Assembly (NCBI GenBank): GCA_026874595.1
Contig: CM049316.1
Coordinates: 66,323,176-66,387,175 of the forward strand
DNA length: 64,000 nucleotides
Source: Sipunculus nudus
Lineage: Eukaryota; Annelida; Sipuncula; Golfingiida; Sipunculidae
Direction: 5' to 3'
Shown one piece after another: positions 1-11,366 of the stretch. Position numbers and translations under genes: made by a program. The notes beneath the pieces are model-generated. The model ran no database searches. It saw nothing but the letters and a program-made list of their open reading frames with translations, and was not told where the DNA came from. The number at the start of each line of letters is the position of its first letter. Position 1 is the first letter of the stretch.

Positions 1-300
1 ATGCAATGCTTATAGATACTGGCCTGTTTTTTAGTCTGTGGGCGCATAATGTCCACTTACAGATCAAGTTCGCGTTTCGTCCCAGTTGACCAATTTTTGA
101 TCATATGACAGATACTGAACATAGAAAATTTCATGAAAAATATAAAATTTTATGAAAAATGCAGATGTATGGACCTTTTTTCACAATGCTTGCAGATACT
201 GGCCTGATTTTCGGTGTGTTGCTTGATAATGACCCGTTACAGATCGAGTTTACATTTTATCCTGGTTGATCTACTTTTGACCATATATGACAGCTCTTAT
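1..300. repeat. Two-copy tandem repeat, period about 180 bp
   Basis: The segment beginning CAATGCTTATAGATACTGG at base 4 recurs from base 184 as CAATGCTTGCAGATACTGG. It stays alignable through 'gttgaccaatttttgatcatatgacag', which matches 'gttgatctacttttgaccatatatgacag'. The copies are clearly diverged, so the duplication is not recent. No coding sequence is visible. The array may continue to the left of the window. Confidence 0.7.
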
Positions 301-1555
301 TTGCTCTAGGCGGGGGCATTCGTGTCATTCCGACATATTTAGTTTTTTTTTATATATATATTTATATACATGTATTATTAAATATATGTATTTTTGTATT
401 TTATAAAATGTATCCAGTTGAAATATAACTAATTTCCCCGAGTCCACGGGGGGGGGGGTTGGAATGATGGGATTAAAGTTTAACAGCTTCAATATAACAC
501 AACTAAATATATAAATAGCTTAAATCCATACACATACAGCATATGAAAGTTATCTCAACAGTGCCTTTAGGAAAACAGTTCAGAATTAATATATATTTAA
601 TGATAACGGAAAATGATGGACAGACAGAGCTGATCACTTTATGTTCCATTCTCCTTAGGTAAAATGCCGATGAAGAAAAAAACTTGCTAAAAACTTGCAT
701 AATCGGGGAAACCCGGTTTAACGGTCCAAATGGCCGAAACCGAAAGTACAAGGGCTATGAGTCTCGAACCAGTGTCGCTCACAGGATTCAGTTCGGCTCT
801 CGAATGGCATGGCTGGGTCTCCGCTGCTGGGATCGGTGGCGGGAATGTAGGTTGCTTCTGGCTTTGTGGCTGTTGATGCTGTAGCTTTCTAAAACGGACA
901 ACGGCACGAGATGGACAGTGCCGCCCTCTACGGCTCCCTGCTTGGCTTGGCGTGGCACTGCGACTGTTGGCTCAGAGAACAAGCTTAAGGAGCGCACAGG
1001 GCTGAACTCTTGACCGCAGCAACCTGTAGTTGCTCGATGAGCGTATACTTCTTTTGGCTTGGCCTTAGGTCAAAATCTGTTTCAATCAGGTCTTATTTTT
1101 TTCTAATCCTATTATTTTTTAAATTAAATACATTTTACACATTTGCAACAAAAACTGATGTTCCAATTCACAGGTGCAAAGGAATCAATGGGGGGGGGGG
1201 GGGGGGGGGATCGTGGGATTAACAACATTTCTGCATTCACATACAGGGCAAACAAAACCTGATCTCCTATTGTGATGAGGCAGAAAAATAATGAACAAAT
1301 GTTTGTTTTAGATCCTCATTCTATTATCACATAATTTATTTACCAAAGTTATATACTTGGGGAAAAAAAGTGTCTCCCAACATTATTCCAGATTCTTTAA
1401 AAAGTCCAACATGTTCAAGCTCATAACTTACAGAAATTACATTTTTTCTTAATTTTTGGCATGTATATAGGAAATATTTAGAAGAATACTCCCGGTAAAT
1501 ATTAAGAAAAATAGATAAGTTAGTTTGATATTAGACCGTCCTGAAGGGTGATAAT
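301..1555. other. Gene-free stretch with T/AT-rich tract and G-runs
   Basis: No supportable gene. It holds a T-rich/TATA tract near 338-378, a G-run near 449-459 and a 20-base G-run at 1190-1209. The short open frames at 684-997 overlap on both strands and show no recognisable domain. Confidence 0.5.
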
Positions 1556-2385
1556 AGGTTTTTAATGAAAGTTTGAGGTTTATCCTTAATTTCTCAAAGG
1601 ATCGGAGTCGCAGTGACCAAGTTTTCGGTTTGGTAGGAGATCTTGGGGACTTCTAACAGTATGCCGAATTTGGATTCGAAGGTCTAACGGTTTCAAAACG
1701 ACACCCTATAAATTAAAGCAAACTAAAGATGAGCAAGTTTAATTTTATAAACTGAAATAAAGGAACCAGTAATATACATTTTGATCATTTACCTAGTCTT
1801 GTGACAGCTGATACAGTCACAAGTCTCAATGTCATAAGTAAAACATTTTGATATCTTTAATCAGTACTTGCCTGAGTAAAATTTTACAGTGTTGACATAT
1901 TTTTTTTAAAGCTATAAGCTGCCTGGCTGACCGGTATGCCCCGTCTCAAGCGTGCATAATGTGCCTGACAGGTCAATAAGGTGACATACAGGTGACCGAA
2001 GAGGGGCTGGGTAGAGCCTGTTTGTGACATGGTCATTTAAAAACTTTAGTAAAAGCTACAGGTTTTTTTGTCGATTTCTTTCAAATTCCAAAACTTACAA
2101 GCTTTAATGATTAATATTAGATCAGTGGTTTTGATAGTATGCAGTCTGAAAGTGTTACAATTCGTTTTTAATGGAAAATTGAGGTTTTTCTTTAATATCT
2201 CAATAGATTGAACTTAAAGTAACTTAATTTTCTGTATTGAAGGAGATTTTGGGGACATCTAACTGTAAGTCGAATTTCAGATCCGTAGGTCCAACGGTTT
2301 CAAAACGTGCCCTGTTAACGGCCATCGACGGACAAAGGATCATGACTATAGCTCAGATGACTTATAGTCAGCTGAGTTAAACAGT
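1556..2385 (+). repeat. Two diverged copies of a dispersed repeat with a hairpin tail
   Basis: About 1556-1708 and 2160-2330 are related copies. Both run from 'tttttaatg' through 'gag-ttttggggac-tctaac' to 'tccaacggtttcaaaacg'. The second copy continues into 'gccctgttaacgg', a 'cgacggacaaagg' segment and an inverted repeat TAGCTCAG...CTGAG near 2351-2378. The same tail occurs at 35.9 kb and, inverted, at 51.95 kb. This is consistent with a non-autonomous mobile repeat. No protein is encoded. Confidence 0.6.
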
Positions 2386-2818
2386 CATATTGGAGCACAG
2401 GAGCAGAAGAAAGAAAAAAAATCGGTGGTTTTGCCCTCGGGTGACCTAAGAAAGTCCATCAAAACTTTTAGCCCCAAATATTGATAAAGAAATAAACTCA
2501 TCAACCCTAGAGGCGTCCTCTCCATACGGAGGGAGGCTTAATAAATGAAGTTAGAGAGAACTGTATTATGTTGTTCTTATAAATAAAAGTAGAAGCGTGA
2601 TAAAATTAAATAATGAAGGAGTTCACTTTTTTCAAGATAATTATGCATACCAAATTCAACGGCAATCCATTCTTTTTAAGATGCATATATCTGTCTTTGT
2701 TCAATAGCGCGTAGTAAAAAGTCATAGTCAGATGCGCTAAAACTGTTCTTAAACTAAAAATGAACAGTATTGTCCAGTTTCATTACAATATTGGCACTTT
2801 CGAAATTATAACAGTATG
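2386..2818. other. Gene-free spacer
   Basis: I see no coding potential or strong repeat. Only the last 50 bases ('cattacaatattggcac') resemble the motif of the element that starts at 2819. Confidence 0.4.
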
Positions 2819-3546
2819 GGTCGTTGCTACGACCCATATTGTAATAACCATCCCTAATTGTAATAATGGCTAATATTGTAGAGGAAATGGCCAGTTCTGT
2901 AATAAAAAACGGCCAATACTATAATAATGGCTAATACTGTTATAATAATGAGTAACATTGTAAGAGCTTTACCTCACCTTTGCTGTTATCAGCATGAATG
3001 GGGGAAAAAAGCGGCAAAAAGGCCAATATTGTGAGAAGAATATGATTAAATTTATGTCAATTTTCATAGATAACATAACTATTGACTTCTTGTGAAGCGA
3101 ATGTTTACCTGAACATACAAATAGAACTGGATTTCCATATTGACTACATCTGTTTTACTAATGAAGAACCAAAATGGCTGTCATTTAAGAAAGTATTCTC
3201 AAACGATATTTCGCCTGTGAGATTTGGGATTCATTTTTGAGCTTAAACATGTGTCACAACAATATGGGCCATTTTTCCCACTTATCGTTTTTATTTCAAT
3301 ATGGGTAGTGTATGATTTTTACAAATAGGGTTAATTTTGATAACAACAATGACCATAAATACAATATGGACCGTTTTTTATTACAATATGGACCGTATTT
3401 ATTACAATATGGGCCATTATTACAATATTAGCCAGTTTCATTACAATATGGGCAGGGTATGGCTATCACAATATGGGTCTTTTTTATTGCAATATGGGCC
3501 GTTATTACAATATGGGCCAGTTTTTACAATATGGGTCGTAACGACC
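2819..3546. mobile_element. MITE-like inverted-repeat element built from TTACAATATGGG motifs
   Basis: The left end reads GGTCGTTGCTACGACCCATA, and the right end, read on the other strand, gives GGTCGTTACGACCCATATTG. Both ends continue into arrays of the motif CCCATATTGTAATAA, in this sense on the left arm and as TTATTACAATATGGG on the right arm, so the arms converge. The arms span about 2819-2960 and 3337-3546. The centre (about 2970-3330) is unrelated AT-rich sequence. The 86-residue open frame at 3337-3597 is only a reading of the repeats (recurrent 'YNMG'). No transposase is present. A target-site duplication could not be settled by eye. Confidence 0.7.
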
Positions 3547-6140
3547 TCTTTCTCGGCCGGTCTTATAAAATATAGCCCTAATACACATTGGGGATAGACA
3601 ACCTCAAACAGACAAAACAGTATCGTAATTCATTTCACATTGCGAGCCAGATTACCTTCACATTTATGCAAATGTTTTTGTTTACAGGTAAACCAACCCC
3701 ATTACGCTGACCAAATCTTGAACAAAATTATATATATATAAATTACCGTCCAACTTTGGGAATATATGACCCAACAGTCTTGTGAGATGATTTTGTTCAC
3801 CCGCGGTCTGTATGGTTACGAGGTTCCCGCCAAGCCTCTGACAGTTTTCCTTCGCTTGGACCCATGTGTAGGATGTCCGTACAAACTTGTAACAAGAAGG
3901 TTCGGTTCTGCCGTGGACGTAGCGGAAGGAATAACCAACAGAGCTCCCTTCAGCTGTGAAATTAAAAAGAAAAATCTTCTATACTTGACCTCGTTGTGGC
4001 TAATGTAAACTGGCGCAGTTTGTATCTTGTTTTTTTTTTATGTGGCACAATCGTAGTTTTTGTCATCTGGTGGCAAATTGTATAAATTTATTTACGCCCT
4101 ACCATCATGTATTGATAGTAAAGAGGTTTCTGACACAGTTCCTATCGAGGAATGAAAATACGCCGTATTTCCAATACTGTAAGGGTAAATATAATTACCA
4201 AAGGCGTGGAACGTCTTAAGATTATCTCGAGACATCCATATAAGTACTATTTTAAAGTTCATTGCAACGGTACGATGTATTTTCTACCCGTATATATTCT
4301 AAGCCTAACTCAAAATGTTTTAATACTACTACGTACTGATCGAGGTGTTCATATTTCAGATTATAAAAAAAGAATATGTACCTAGTGGTGAGAGCAAAGG
4401 TGAAGCAATCAGCAGAAGGGTTAAACTCTCCATTTCCCTGAAACCAAAAGGAAAGATTCCTGTTAATATAGTTCAGTCATTATATGAAATTACCCACTGC
4501 GAAATGCAATCGAAATTACGATTTCTGTGTCCGGATACACATATTAAAAGTCTTCCGAATATTATTAGTTAATCAATGCTTAATTTTCATAAATTCTATA
4601 AGGCTGTCATCACAAATTTTTCCGAGATATGGGTGTAATATGCAAAAAAAAAAAAAAAAAAAAAAAACTTTTGATGGCCCCTTACTACTTCCTGCAATCA
4701 AAAAACGGCTGACGGCATAACAAATTTAATTTCATGATTAATAAAGGTCATGGGTATTTTAAGACATGTTTAAGCGATCGCTTTGAACGTAGATCAGATG
4801 ATTGACTCAAATAAAATTATATGTGCGATAAATTTTCAAACAGGTTAAAACTGCAATATGACAGCCGGTAGCGTTATTAGATTCCTTAGTTTCCATTATC
4901 TCAAAAGCCGTTTAATCATTGCTGTAAAGTATCGAATGACGATTGGTCTCTGCGGGAGCATGTTTACTATCCATCAAAGACCTAACATGCCGACAGACAG
5001 CGATATGTAGATTTCATGCATTATATTGAGAACTGTTCCAGCGATTGTTGTGAAAATAAAATGCAAAATTAATCTTAAGATTTGAGTTGGGGGAGGGGGG
5101 ATTTGTGCAATCGAATTGAAAAAAATCTGAAATACAATTCCTTTCACGTTCATTTTCTTACGAACGATTGAAGTGGTTGCTGTTAAATTTTTTTCTGAAA
5201 ATTTGTTCCTATGAGGGAATGTTGACGGTTGAATGTGAAACCTTACATAAATCCAATATGACTATCAGGGAGCGATCTCAGGTTTGTACAATCTGATGTG
5301 GCTGCCAGGCAGGCGTCCTGAAAACCAGGCCCTGATTAGGAATCTTTACAGTTACTTACCAGCGTTACCTTACTGAAAACAAGTGTTACTTGACAGGCAG
5401 ATGAGAGTCTAGAATATTGCAAAGTTTTCATCCATTTTGCTATAGGCCACCGAACTGGAATTATGTCCAACAGTCAGACATAAAATACTAAAATCCATCA
5501 AAACTACTAAAGGCCACAGGGACCTTCAAAGGTACGACGAACATTTCACCACAATTGCAATTTGTCAATCATCACTGACTTGAAAATTTATAGGCGTGCT
5601 GATCGCAGATAACTTTATACATACTATGATACCGGTGGTGCTATTCAATTTGTTTCAGCCTTCAGTTCCCCTCATTTAAAGTTTGGTATACTTTAGTTTG
5701 CTTATCCAGGCATATTTCCAAGATGAATGGTAAAAAAATGAATTTTTTGGATGGGTCCGGTCACTTGTATCCATAAAATGACTGGACTGTGTGTGTGTGT
5801 GTTTGTGTGTGTGAACAGCGTGAAATGCTATTACCTGAGCCACATTTTTCTTCCAAATGCTGTCTTCTCATTCCGTCTCATGAGAGTGAGGGTCCAAATG
5901 TTAATATAAACTTCTAATAAACTGTTTCCTCCCTGCATGCACCTTCCTACGCCTGCTTACTACATTTAACTATTAAAGATAACATTCTAGCAATAGGCAT
6001 TCATAAGTAACTTGAAGAGGTTTGGGAAGTTAATAAACTATGTCGACCCAGATGAGTTTTAAATACTTCCCTCACCATATACAGCCACTACACAAAAATA
6101 GAGAGCCAGCTGGGAGTATTTACTTCCTTCTTAAAAACAG
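3547..6140. other. Gene-free stretch with poly-A and GT tracts
   Basis: No domain is recognisable in any open frame here; all are under 81 codons. Visible features are a 22-base A-run near 4646-4667 and a (GT)n tract near 5789-5815. Confidence 0.5.
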
Positions 6141-6408
6141 CACCTTGACTCTCTGGACATGTTTCCGCGAAAAATCTTGTGCCGTAGATATGTGTGGGCC
6201 CAAGAATAACCTTACACTGCAGCTAAGAAACATAGTTCCTTGTAAGCAATCTTTGCCAAATATTTGACACTCTGACACCTGCACCTTGACACGCTGAACA
6301 TGTTTCCGCAAAAAAGCTTGTGCCGTAGATATGTATTGGATCAAGAATAACATTACAATGCAGCTAAGAAACATAGTTCCTTGTAAGCAATCTTTACCAA
6401 ATATCATG
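6141..6408. repeat. Tandem duplication, 141-bp unit, about 1.9 copies
   Basis: The unit begins CACCTTGAC at 6141 and again at 6282. Both units carry 'gtgccgtagatatgt', 'aagaataac-ttaca', 'cagctaagaaacatagttcc' and 'ttgtaagcaatcttt-ccaaata'. Because 141 is a multiple of three, a minus-strand frame (6120-6419, 99 codons) stays open through both units and reads a 47-residue repeat. The protein has no recognisable domain and is probably incidental. Confidence 0.8.
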
Positions 6409-6904
6409 TGGCAAATCATGAATCATTGCAAATCGCACGTGGGAGAAGAAATATTTATCATAATAACAGAACACAGATATCAGCTTTAAATCTAGGCTCT
6501 AGGGGGAGTTAGTGTCCATCTGAGATGTACGAAGTCACCGGTAATTGTATTGTTGTACATGTCAAGGTCTTTCAAGAAATTTTTGGTCACAAACCAAGAT
6601 CTGTATACATTATTGCTACAGACCCCGACGAAGATTTTCGTTTACCTCCAATACGTGGTAATCGGGCAGAGTAACGGATCTATATTACATTACCGCACAA
6701 AAAAAGTTGACCTCATTTCAATGAAAAGAAAATTTGCATGTTAGAGTTGACGATCCGGAGCATCTAATGATATCATATTTGTGTAAGTTTAATATAAATA
6801 CATTTTGCCACAAACTGTCGAAAAAGGATAGTTTGCTGAAAAATACCTTCCAGGCATATTTCTTATTGAAAACAAATCATCTATGCTTTATCTTATGTGT
6901 ACAC
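6409..6904. other. Gene-free spacer
   Basis: Two short plus-strand frames (6550-6744 and 6734-6952) are open, but they show no motif and overlap each other. Nothing else is recognisable. Confidence 0.4.
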
Positions 6905-7290
6905 AAATCGTGCAGGGATATATATCGACGATTAAAACAGCAAGGTGGATGATCAGCCCAGTTAATCAGCACAACAAACTAGCGAAAGATCGGGCTACCT
7001 GCGTAAACAAGACTGTCTAGAAAACTGCAACGTGATTGCTTGGAACTGCCAAGTGGTAGGATCTAAGCTTAAAAAGAGCATAACCGGTAATATCACATAT
7101 CAGTACAGCTATTCGAAATAAGACATTTGTACCATTACCCACAAAAAGTGCTATTACTATAGCTTTGTTACCCTCTATCACAGTATACGCTTATTCTATA
7201 TACTTTTTATTAGTTATATAATTGTCTAAAGTTTTCTGTTTTCTATTCGACTGTTTTAAAGAGAAAAAAACAGGAATGACTTGATGTGCA
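6905..7290 (+). repeat. Extra copy of the lectin-locus spacer repeat
   Basis: This block aligns with 20985-21370, the spacer between the two lectin copies. Shared landmarks are 'ggat-tatatcgac', 'ctgcgtaaacaag-ctgt', 'cacatatcagtacagct', 'gctttgtt-cc', 'agtatacgctt' and 'aaagagaaa-aaa'. The match ends at 'gatgtgc' (about 7289), immediately before the MULE terminal repeat. It indicates either an older, further duplication of the lectin region or a dispersed repeat family. Confidence 0.7.
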
Positions 7291-7293
7291 ATT

Positions 7294-7828
7294 ATCGTCC
7301 GGAGACCGCCATCTTGCCCGGAGATCTGCCAATGAGTGCTTCCCACTGATTCCCACTTGCCACAACAGATGCCGCCACATACATGTCTGACTTCACCGCT
7401 CTAATATGTTACATCGTTTACGAGTCTAATTGATTGGAACTGTCACTTAAATACGTATATTGTTTAAAAAACTGTTTAATACACTAATCATATAATTTGT
7501 TTACCAATTTTCTATTTCTGAAAAAATCTAGAATGTTTGTAATATGTTTATAACTAATTATATTTTCTTGCATATTATACGGAATATTTTCTTTTAGTAT
7601 AAATTTTATAGTAAAATATGTAATAATATATAAAATAGTTTAATTTGATATTTACATATAGAAATTATCGTAACCTCAACTATCTTTAATTTTTTTAATG
7701 GTATAAAGGGTATGCATTAAATATGGAAATATAGAAATTATAAATCATATAAAATAGTATGTCAAATATGTGGTTTACTTAATATTGAAATATTGAGATT
7801 ATAAAAAAAAATAAAAACTATGTCAAAA
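7294..7828 (+). repeat. Left terminal inverted repeat of the MULE
   Basis: It matches the complement of 11367-11901 along its whole length. Landmarks are 'gccgccacatacatgtctga', 'cgtttacgagtctaattgat', 'cgtaacctcaactatc' and 'atgtcaaatatgtggttta'. The outer 80 bases are GC-rich and repeat CCGGAGA; the rest is strongly AT-rich. Confidence 0.9.
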
Positions 7829-7840
7829 ACAGCGTTTCCA

Positions 7841-8110
7841 GTTAGATTATGGTGTTTTGGCCAATTGGCACATGAGCACCTAAAGGGTACCTGCCTCAGA
7901 GCCGCGTTATTTGTTTTACTTTAAAATAATTGCATTACAGTTTATTTAGCGTACCACTGCATTCCAGCTCTGGGAAAACAACGTATCCAGTTATAGATTA
8001 TGGTGTTTTGGCTAATTGGCACATGAGCACCTAAAGGGTACCTGCCTCATAGCCGCGTAATTTGTTTTAACTTTATAATGATTGTATTATATTCTCTGTA
8101 TTTCTGCTCT
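7841..8110. repeat. Two-copy 151-bp tandem repeat inside the MULE
   Basis: The segment 'gattatggtgttttgg' at about 7845 recurs about 151 bp later. It continues with 'aattggcacatgagcaccta' and 'aagggtacctgcctca', then 'gccgcgt-atttgtttt'. The copies are nearly identical for about 75 bases and then diverge. It lies just inside the left TIR and has no counterpart next to the right TIR. Confidence 0.8.
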
Positions 8111-8639
8111 GGGAATGCATATTCATTGTTTGCAGAGGTTACATGTTAAGATGTAATCCTCCGATATATCTTCAGGTACATTTGCCCAAATATTATGCCA
8201 CCATATATCACACATTGAAAATGTTATCATATTTCCATAAAAATAGTCAGGACGTTTGCATGGACAGTGTAATACTATCTCATGGTGCACATGTTTAACC
8301 TTGACAGGACGTTTTCGCTGAAGTTTTGGAAACGGTGTGAAATTTTTTTGCTCTAAACAGTTTTTTTAAATGGGGTTCTCATTCTATTTTCATCATACAC
8401 CAAGTCACTAATTTTATCATTTAACCAACTGTTCACCATATTGTTGGAAAATTCAACCGCGTTGGCGATCGCATATACCCCACAAAACATGAGTTATTAT
8501 TCTGCAACACGGCATTCACTACCGAAATATGTAATTTAGATTGTTTCAAATGGTAGATTTGGCAAAGCTGTATTTCTGTTGAGGAAGTAATTAAGACTCT
8601 TTGCAGCCCCACGCAAACTATCTATTATAAACAGACCCC

Positions 8640-10510
8640 TCACATCTGGTCGGACCGATATAAGCCAATGTGAATGTCCAGTGAAATGTATATTTGTACA
8701 CACGGGCCTTTTCGAGAACCTATATTTTTAAAACCTGTGTCTGACACGATCCATTTGTTTCGTTCAACATTGAAGCAAGGTGTTAGAGTAGTATCTTGGA
8801 ATCCGATTATTACTGGATTTTGTTTTTGTAAAATTATTTGCGCAGCACGGATATGCTGATCAGAAAGCCAAGAATCGTTTTCTATTTCTCTTTTGTTTTG
8901 AACTGTTAGTCCGAATTCATGCAGCCAATACCTCGCTCGGCACGTCTCCTCTTCTGGCGAATAATGTACTAAAATTAGCGATATCGGATTTGCCTTTCTC
9001 TTTTCAACTGAAACGTTGTTTTCTAATGTCGGCAATTTATTTCGTTTTTTACGAGAGTCGATTTCTTTTTTGTTTTTGTTGGTGTTATCTTAGGGGATTA
9101 CTTTACGAATTTTGTCTAGCGGGCGATTACATTCGTCAGAGGATTCACAATTTTCCAGGGTTATTTTATTTGTGGTCTATTTTGGTGTAGAGGACGCACT
9201 TGTTTCAAAAGATTGTGTATCGATAATGCTTTCCGGCATCCCTACTGGTCTACAATTAGGAGTTGGAAGCGAGGATGAACTGTCGTCTTTACTTTTTCTT
9301 TACTGTTACTATTACTCTTGCCAAAATCAAGTCTAATTCTCACTCGTTTCCGTTCTGAATTTTTCAAAATTGATTTCGGTTTTTTTTTAACTGTAACATT
9401 ATCTAATGGGGTTTTGGCCGGGGTAGCTTGTGTCTTAATTTTATCAACAGTACCCTGTATAGTTTTTTTTTTCGAAACGGGAACCGGGTCATCTAGCTCG
9501 GGAGATTGCATGCAGAGATCTATCTCTAGTCGAGGTTATCATGGAAACATCGGTATCGGGAGCAGCTTCAAATTCGTACACGAAATCTGATTTTCTCGGC
9601 TGTTTTCTACCCGTTTTTCTAGCCATCCTTTTCTTACTACGCCGAGACATTAGTGAAACATTTAGTTTGCGTTTTTGATCGATTACATCCATACCTATAG
9701 ATTTCCTGGCTGCAAGAATATGGTAGCAAATATTTGTTGCTGCGCACTGACATTTTTCTTTTGGGAACAGAGTTACCGCATATTAATTTTCATTGTTGCC
9801 CTTCACAATGAAAGTACCAAATTTCGCAACTAATTCTATTTTCCCGTTATTGATTATATCTTGTGCCCTTTCAATTTGTGTCAGGTTCTTTCCGAATTTA
9901 TGTTTTGCTCTTTTTCATCTCCGCATCAGCATGCAACAAATCTGATTGAAGTGACGGGGGATCAGACATGAACTGGTTTATATTGTTTTTTACCTTTTCA
10001 ATTATTAGTCCCGGGGCGCAAGTATCCTTGGGGAATGGTTGATCCTCAGGGTTTTCTAATAAATGCATATATTCTGACTTTAAATGATAGGAACCTGAAT
10101 TACAATAACCCCGCAAAATTACATTGAGATAATAATTTTGAAGATAATAAAAGCACAACGTCAAAGTATCTGTTGGTGCTTCTTTCCAATTTCTTAGACG
10201 TTTAATTACAGCATTAAACGATTCAGCTCTGTTGTTGGTAACTCCGGAGGCACTGTCATACACGTTACACTCTTCTAAAATAGGCCTATATATGCGTATT
10301 TCATCAAATCTGATTTTAGATGCTTATCAAAACATTCTCTTACAGTTTCATGCCATTTCAGGTAAAGATTCTCACAATTTCTTTCGAAGTCTGACGGAGA
10401 AGCACTTTGCAGAATATTGATCAAATCTACTTTGTATTCTGACCATCATCGTGTTTTTGAACAAACCTTTTTAAGTTGTTTTAATGTGGTTCCAACAAGA
10501 CAGAACGGTG
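8640..10510 (-). pseudogene. Broken MULE transposase with SWIM zinc finger and C48-like tail
   Basis: Read on the minus strand from about 10510 down, three fragments in shifted frames make up one ancestral protein. First (about 10430-10270) is a piece containing 'EYKVDLINILQSASPSDFER'; a frameshift then interrupts it. Second (10263-9898, 121 codons) contains T9-N-N-R-A-E-S-F-N17, the motif that follows the catalytic core in SWIM-type MULE transposases. An in-frame stop comes next, followed by the SWIM finger CQCAATNICYH (9752-9720) and a Lys/Arg-rich stretch (about 9690-9242, two overlapping frames). Third (9035-8640, 131 codons) contains 'WLSDQHIRAAQIILQKQNP', resembling the start of the Ulp1/C48-like domain attached to some MULE transposases. 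In that fragment, where I would expect a catalytic His before Trp, the sequence reads 'NKW'. Several stops and frameshifts mean no functional product is expected. The transposase identity is firm from the two motifs; the protease identity is moderate. Confidence 0.8.
9720..9752 (-). other. SWIM zinc-finger motif of the transposase remnant
   Basis: On the minus strand the codons read C-Q-C-A-A-T-N-I-C-Y-H followed by I-L-A-A. This fits the SWIM pattern CxC...CxH and the usual hydrophobic tail. It links the TNN-ESFN fragment to the basic region as one former protein. Confidence 0.8.
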
Positions 10511-10654
10511 GCAATAACATGCCCTTGCCATGTTTAATGATTTTACTTTAATATTATTCCACATATGTATTAATTTGTCTTCTATTAACTTTAATAAAAT
10601 TGTGTGATATATTACATTATGTGAAATTAATTAGGTAACAGCGGGGCAATGCCA

Positions 10655-10900
10655 ATTGAAAGAGAGAGAGAGAGAGAGGGAAGAAAAAAAAAGAGAGAGA
10701 GATAGAGAGGGGAGAAAAAGAGAGGAGAATGGGTGATGGTAGGAGATTTAGGGAAACATATTTAGACTGTATGTGTGTGTGTTTGGGTGTGTGAGAGAGA
10801 GAGAGAGGGGGGGGGATTAGAATGAGAGATGGTAGGACATATGGAAGTGTATTAAGATTGTGTGTTAGAGAGAGAGAGAGGGAGAGAGAGAGGTTACACT
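10655..10900. repeat. AG/GT-rich simple-sequence region inside the MULE
   Basis: It has several (AG)n blocks (about 10659-10676, 10690-10706, 10793-10806 and 10866-10892), a short GT tract and a G-run. No coding capacity. It sits where the upstream part of the transposase should be, so it probably marks an internal loss and expansion. Confidence 0.8.
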
Positions 10901-11366
10901 ATTTATATAGCTAAAGAAAGCGAAAAACTGGAACTGCTCATATTTTCAAACTAAGGGGTTTCTTTACTTGGCCTTACGATCAAAGGATAATAGGATTACA
11001 GTATTTCAAATAGCTACAAAGGATTAATTACTCTGCCGAGGTCTATTGGTAATCACTGTCCGTACATAAACAATATTACTCCATAAATGAATTCGTTTGC
11101 CTTCAACGAAATTAATGAGTTTAATAAGTTTTTTTATTAAATAGCCAAATTGGCCATGTCTCTGGATGAGCCACACCGTTAATGAGGTCTGCCCGTAATA
11201 ACTGTGTACACACCAGCACCTGCCTAAAAGCCCAGGCCCGCCGGGAAGTGAATCCATAATTTAGTAATCAATTAACTTTGATGGGGGTATCCTCGCGCTG
11301 CCCTTTTTTTAATTGTATTTTAAACCAGTTAAATTCTGGTCTTAGTGCCGAATAATTAAACCACAC

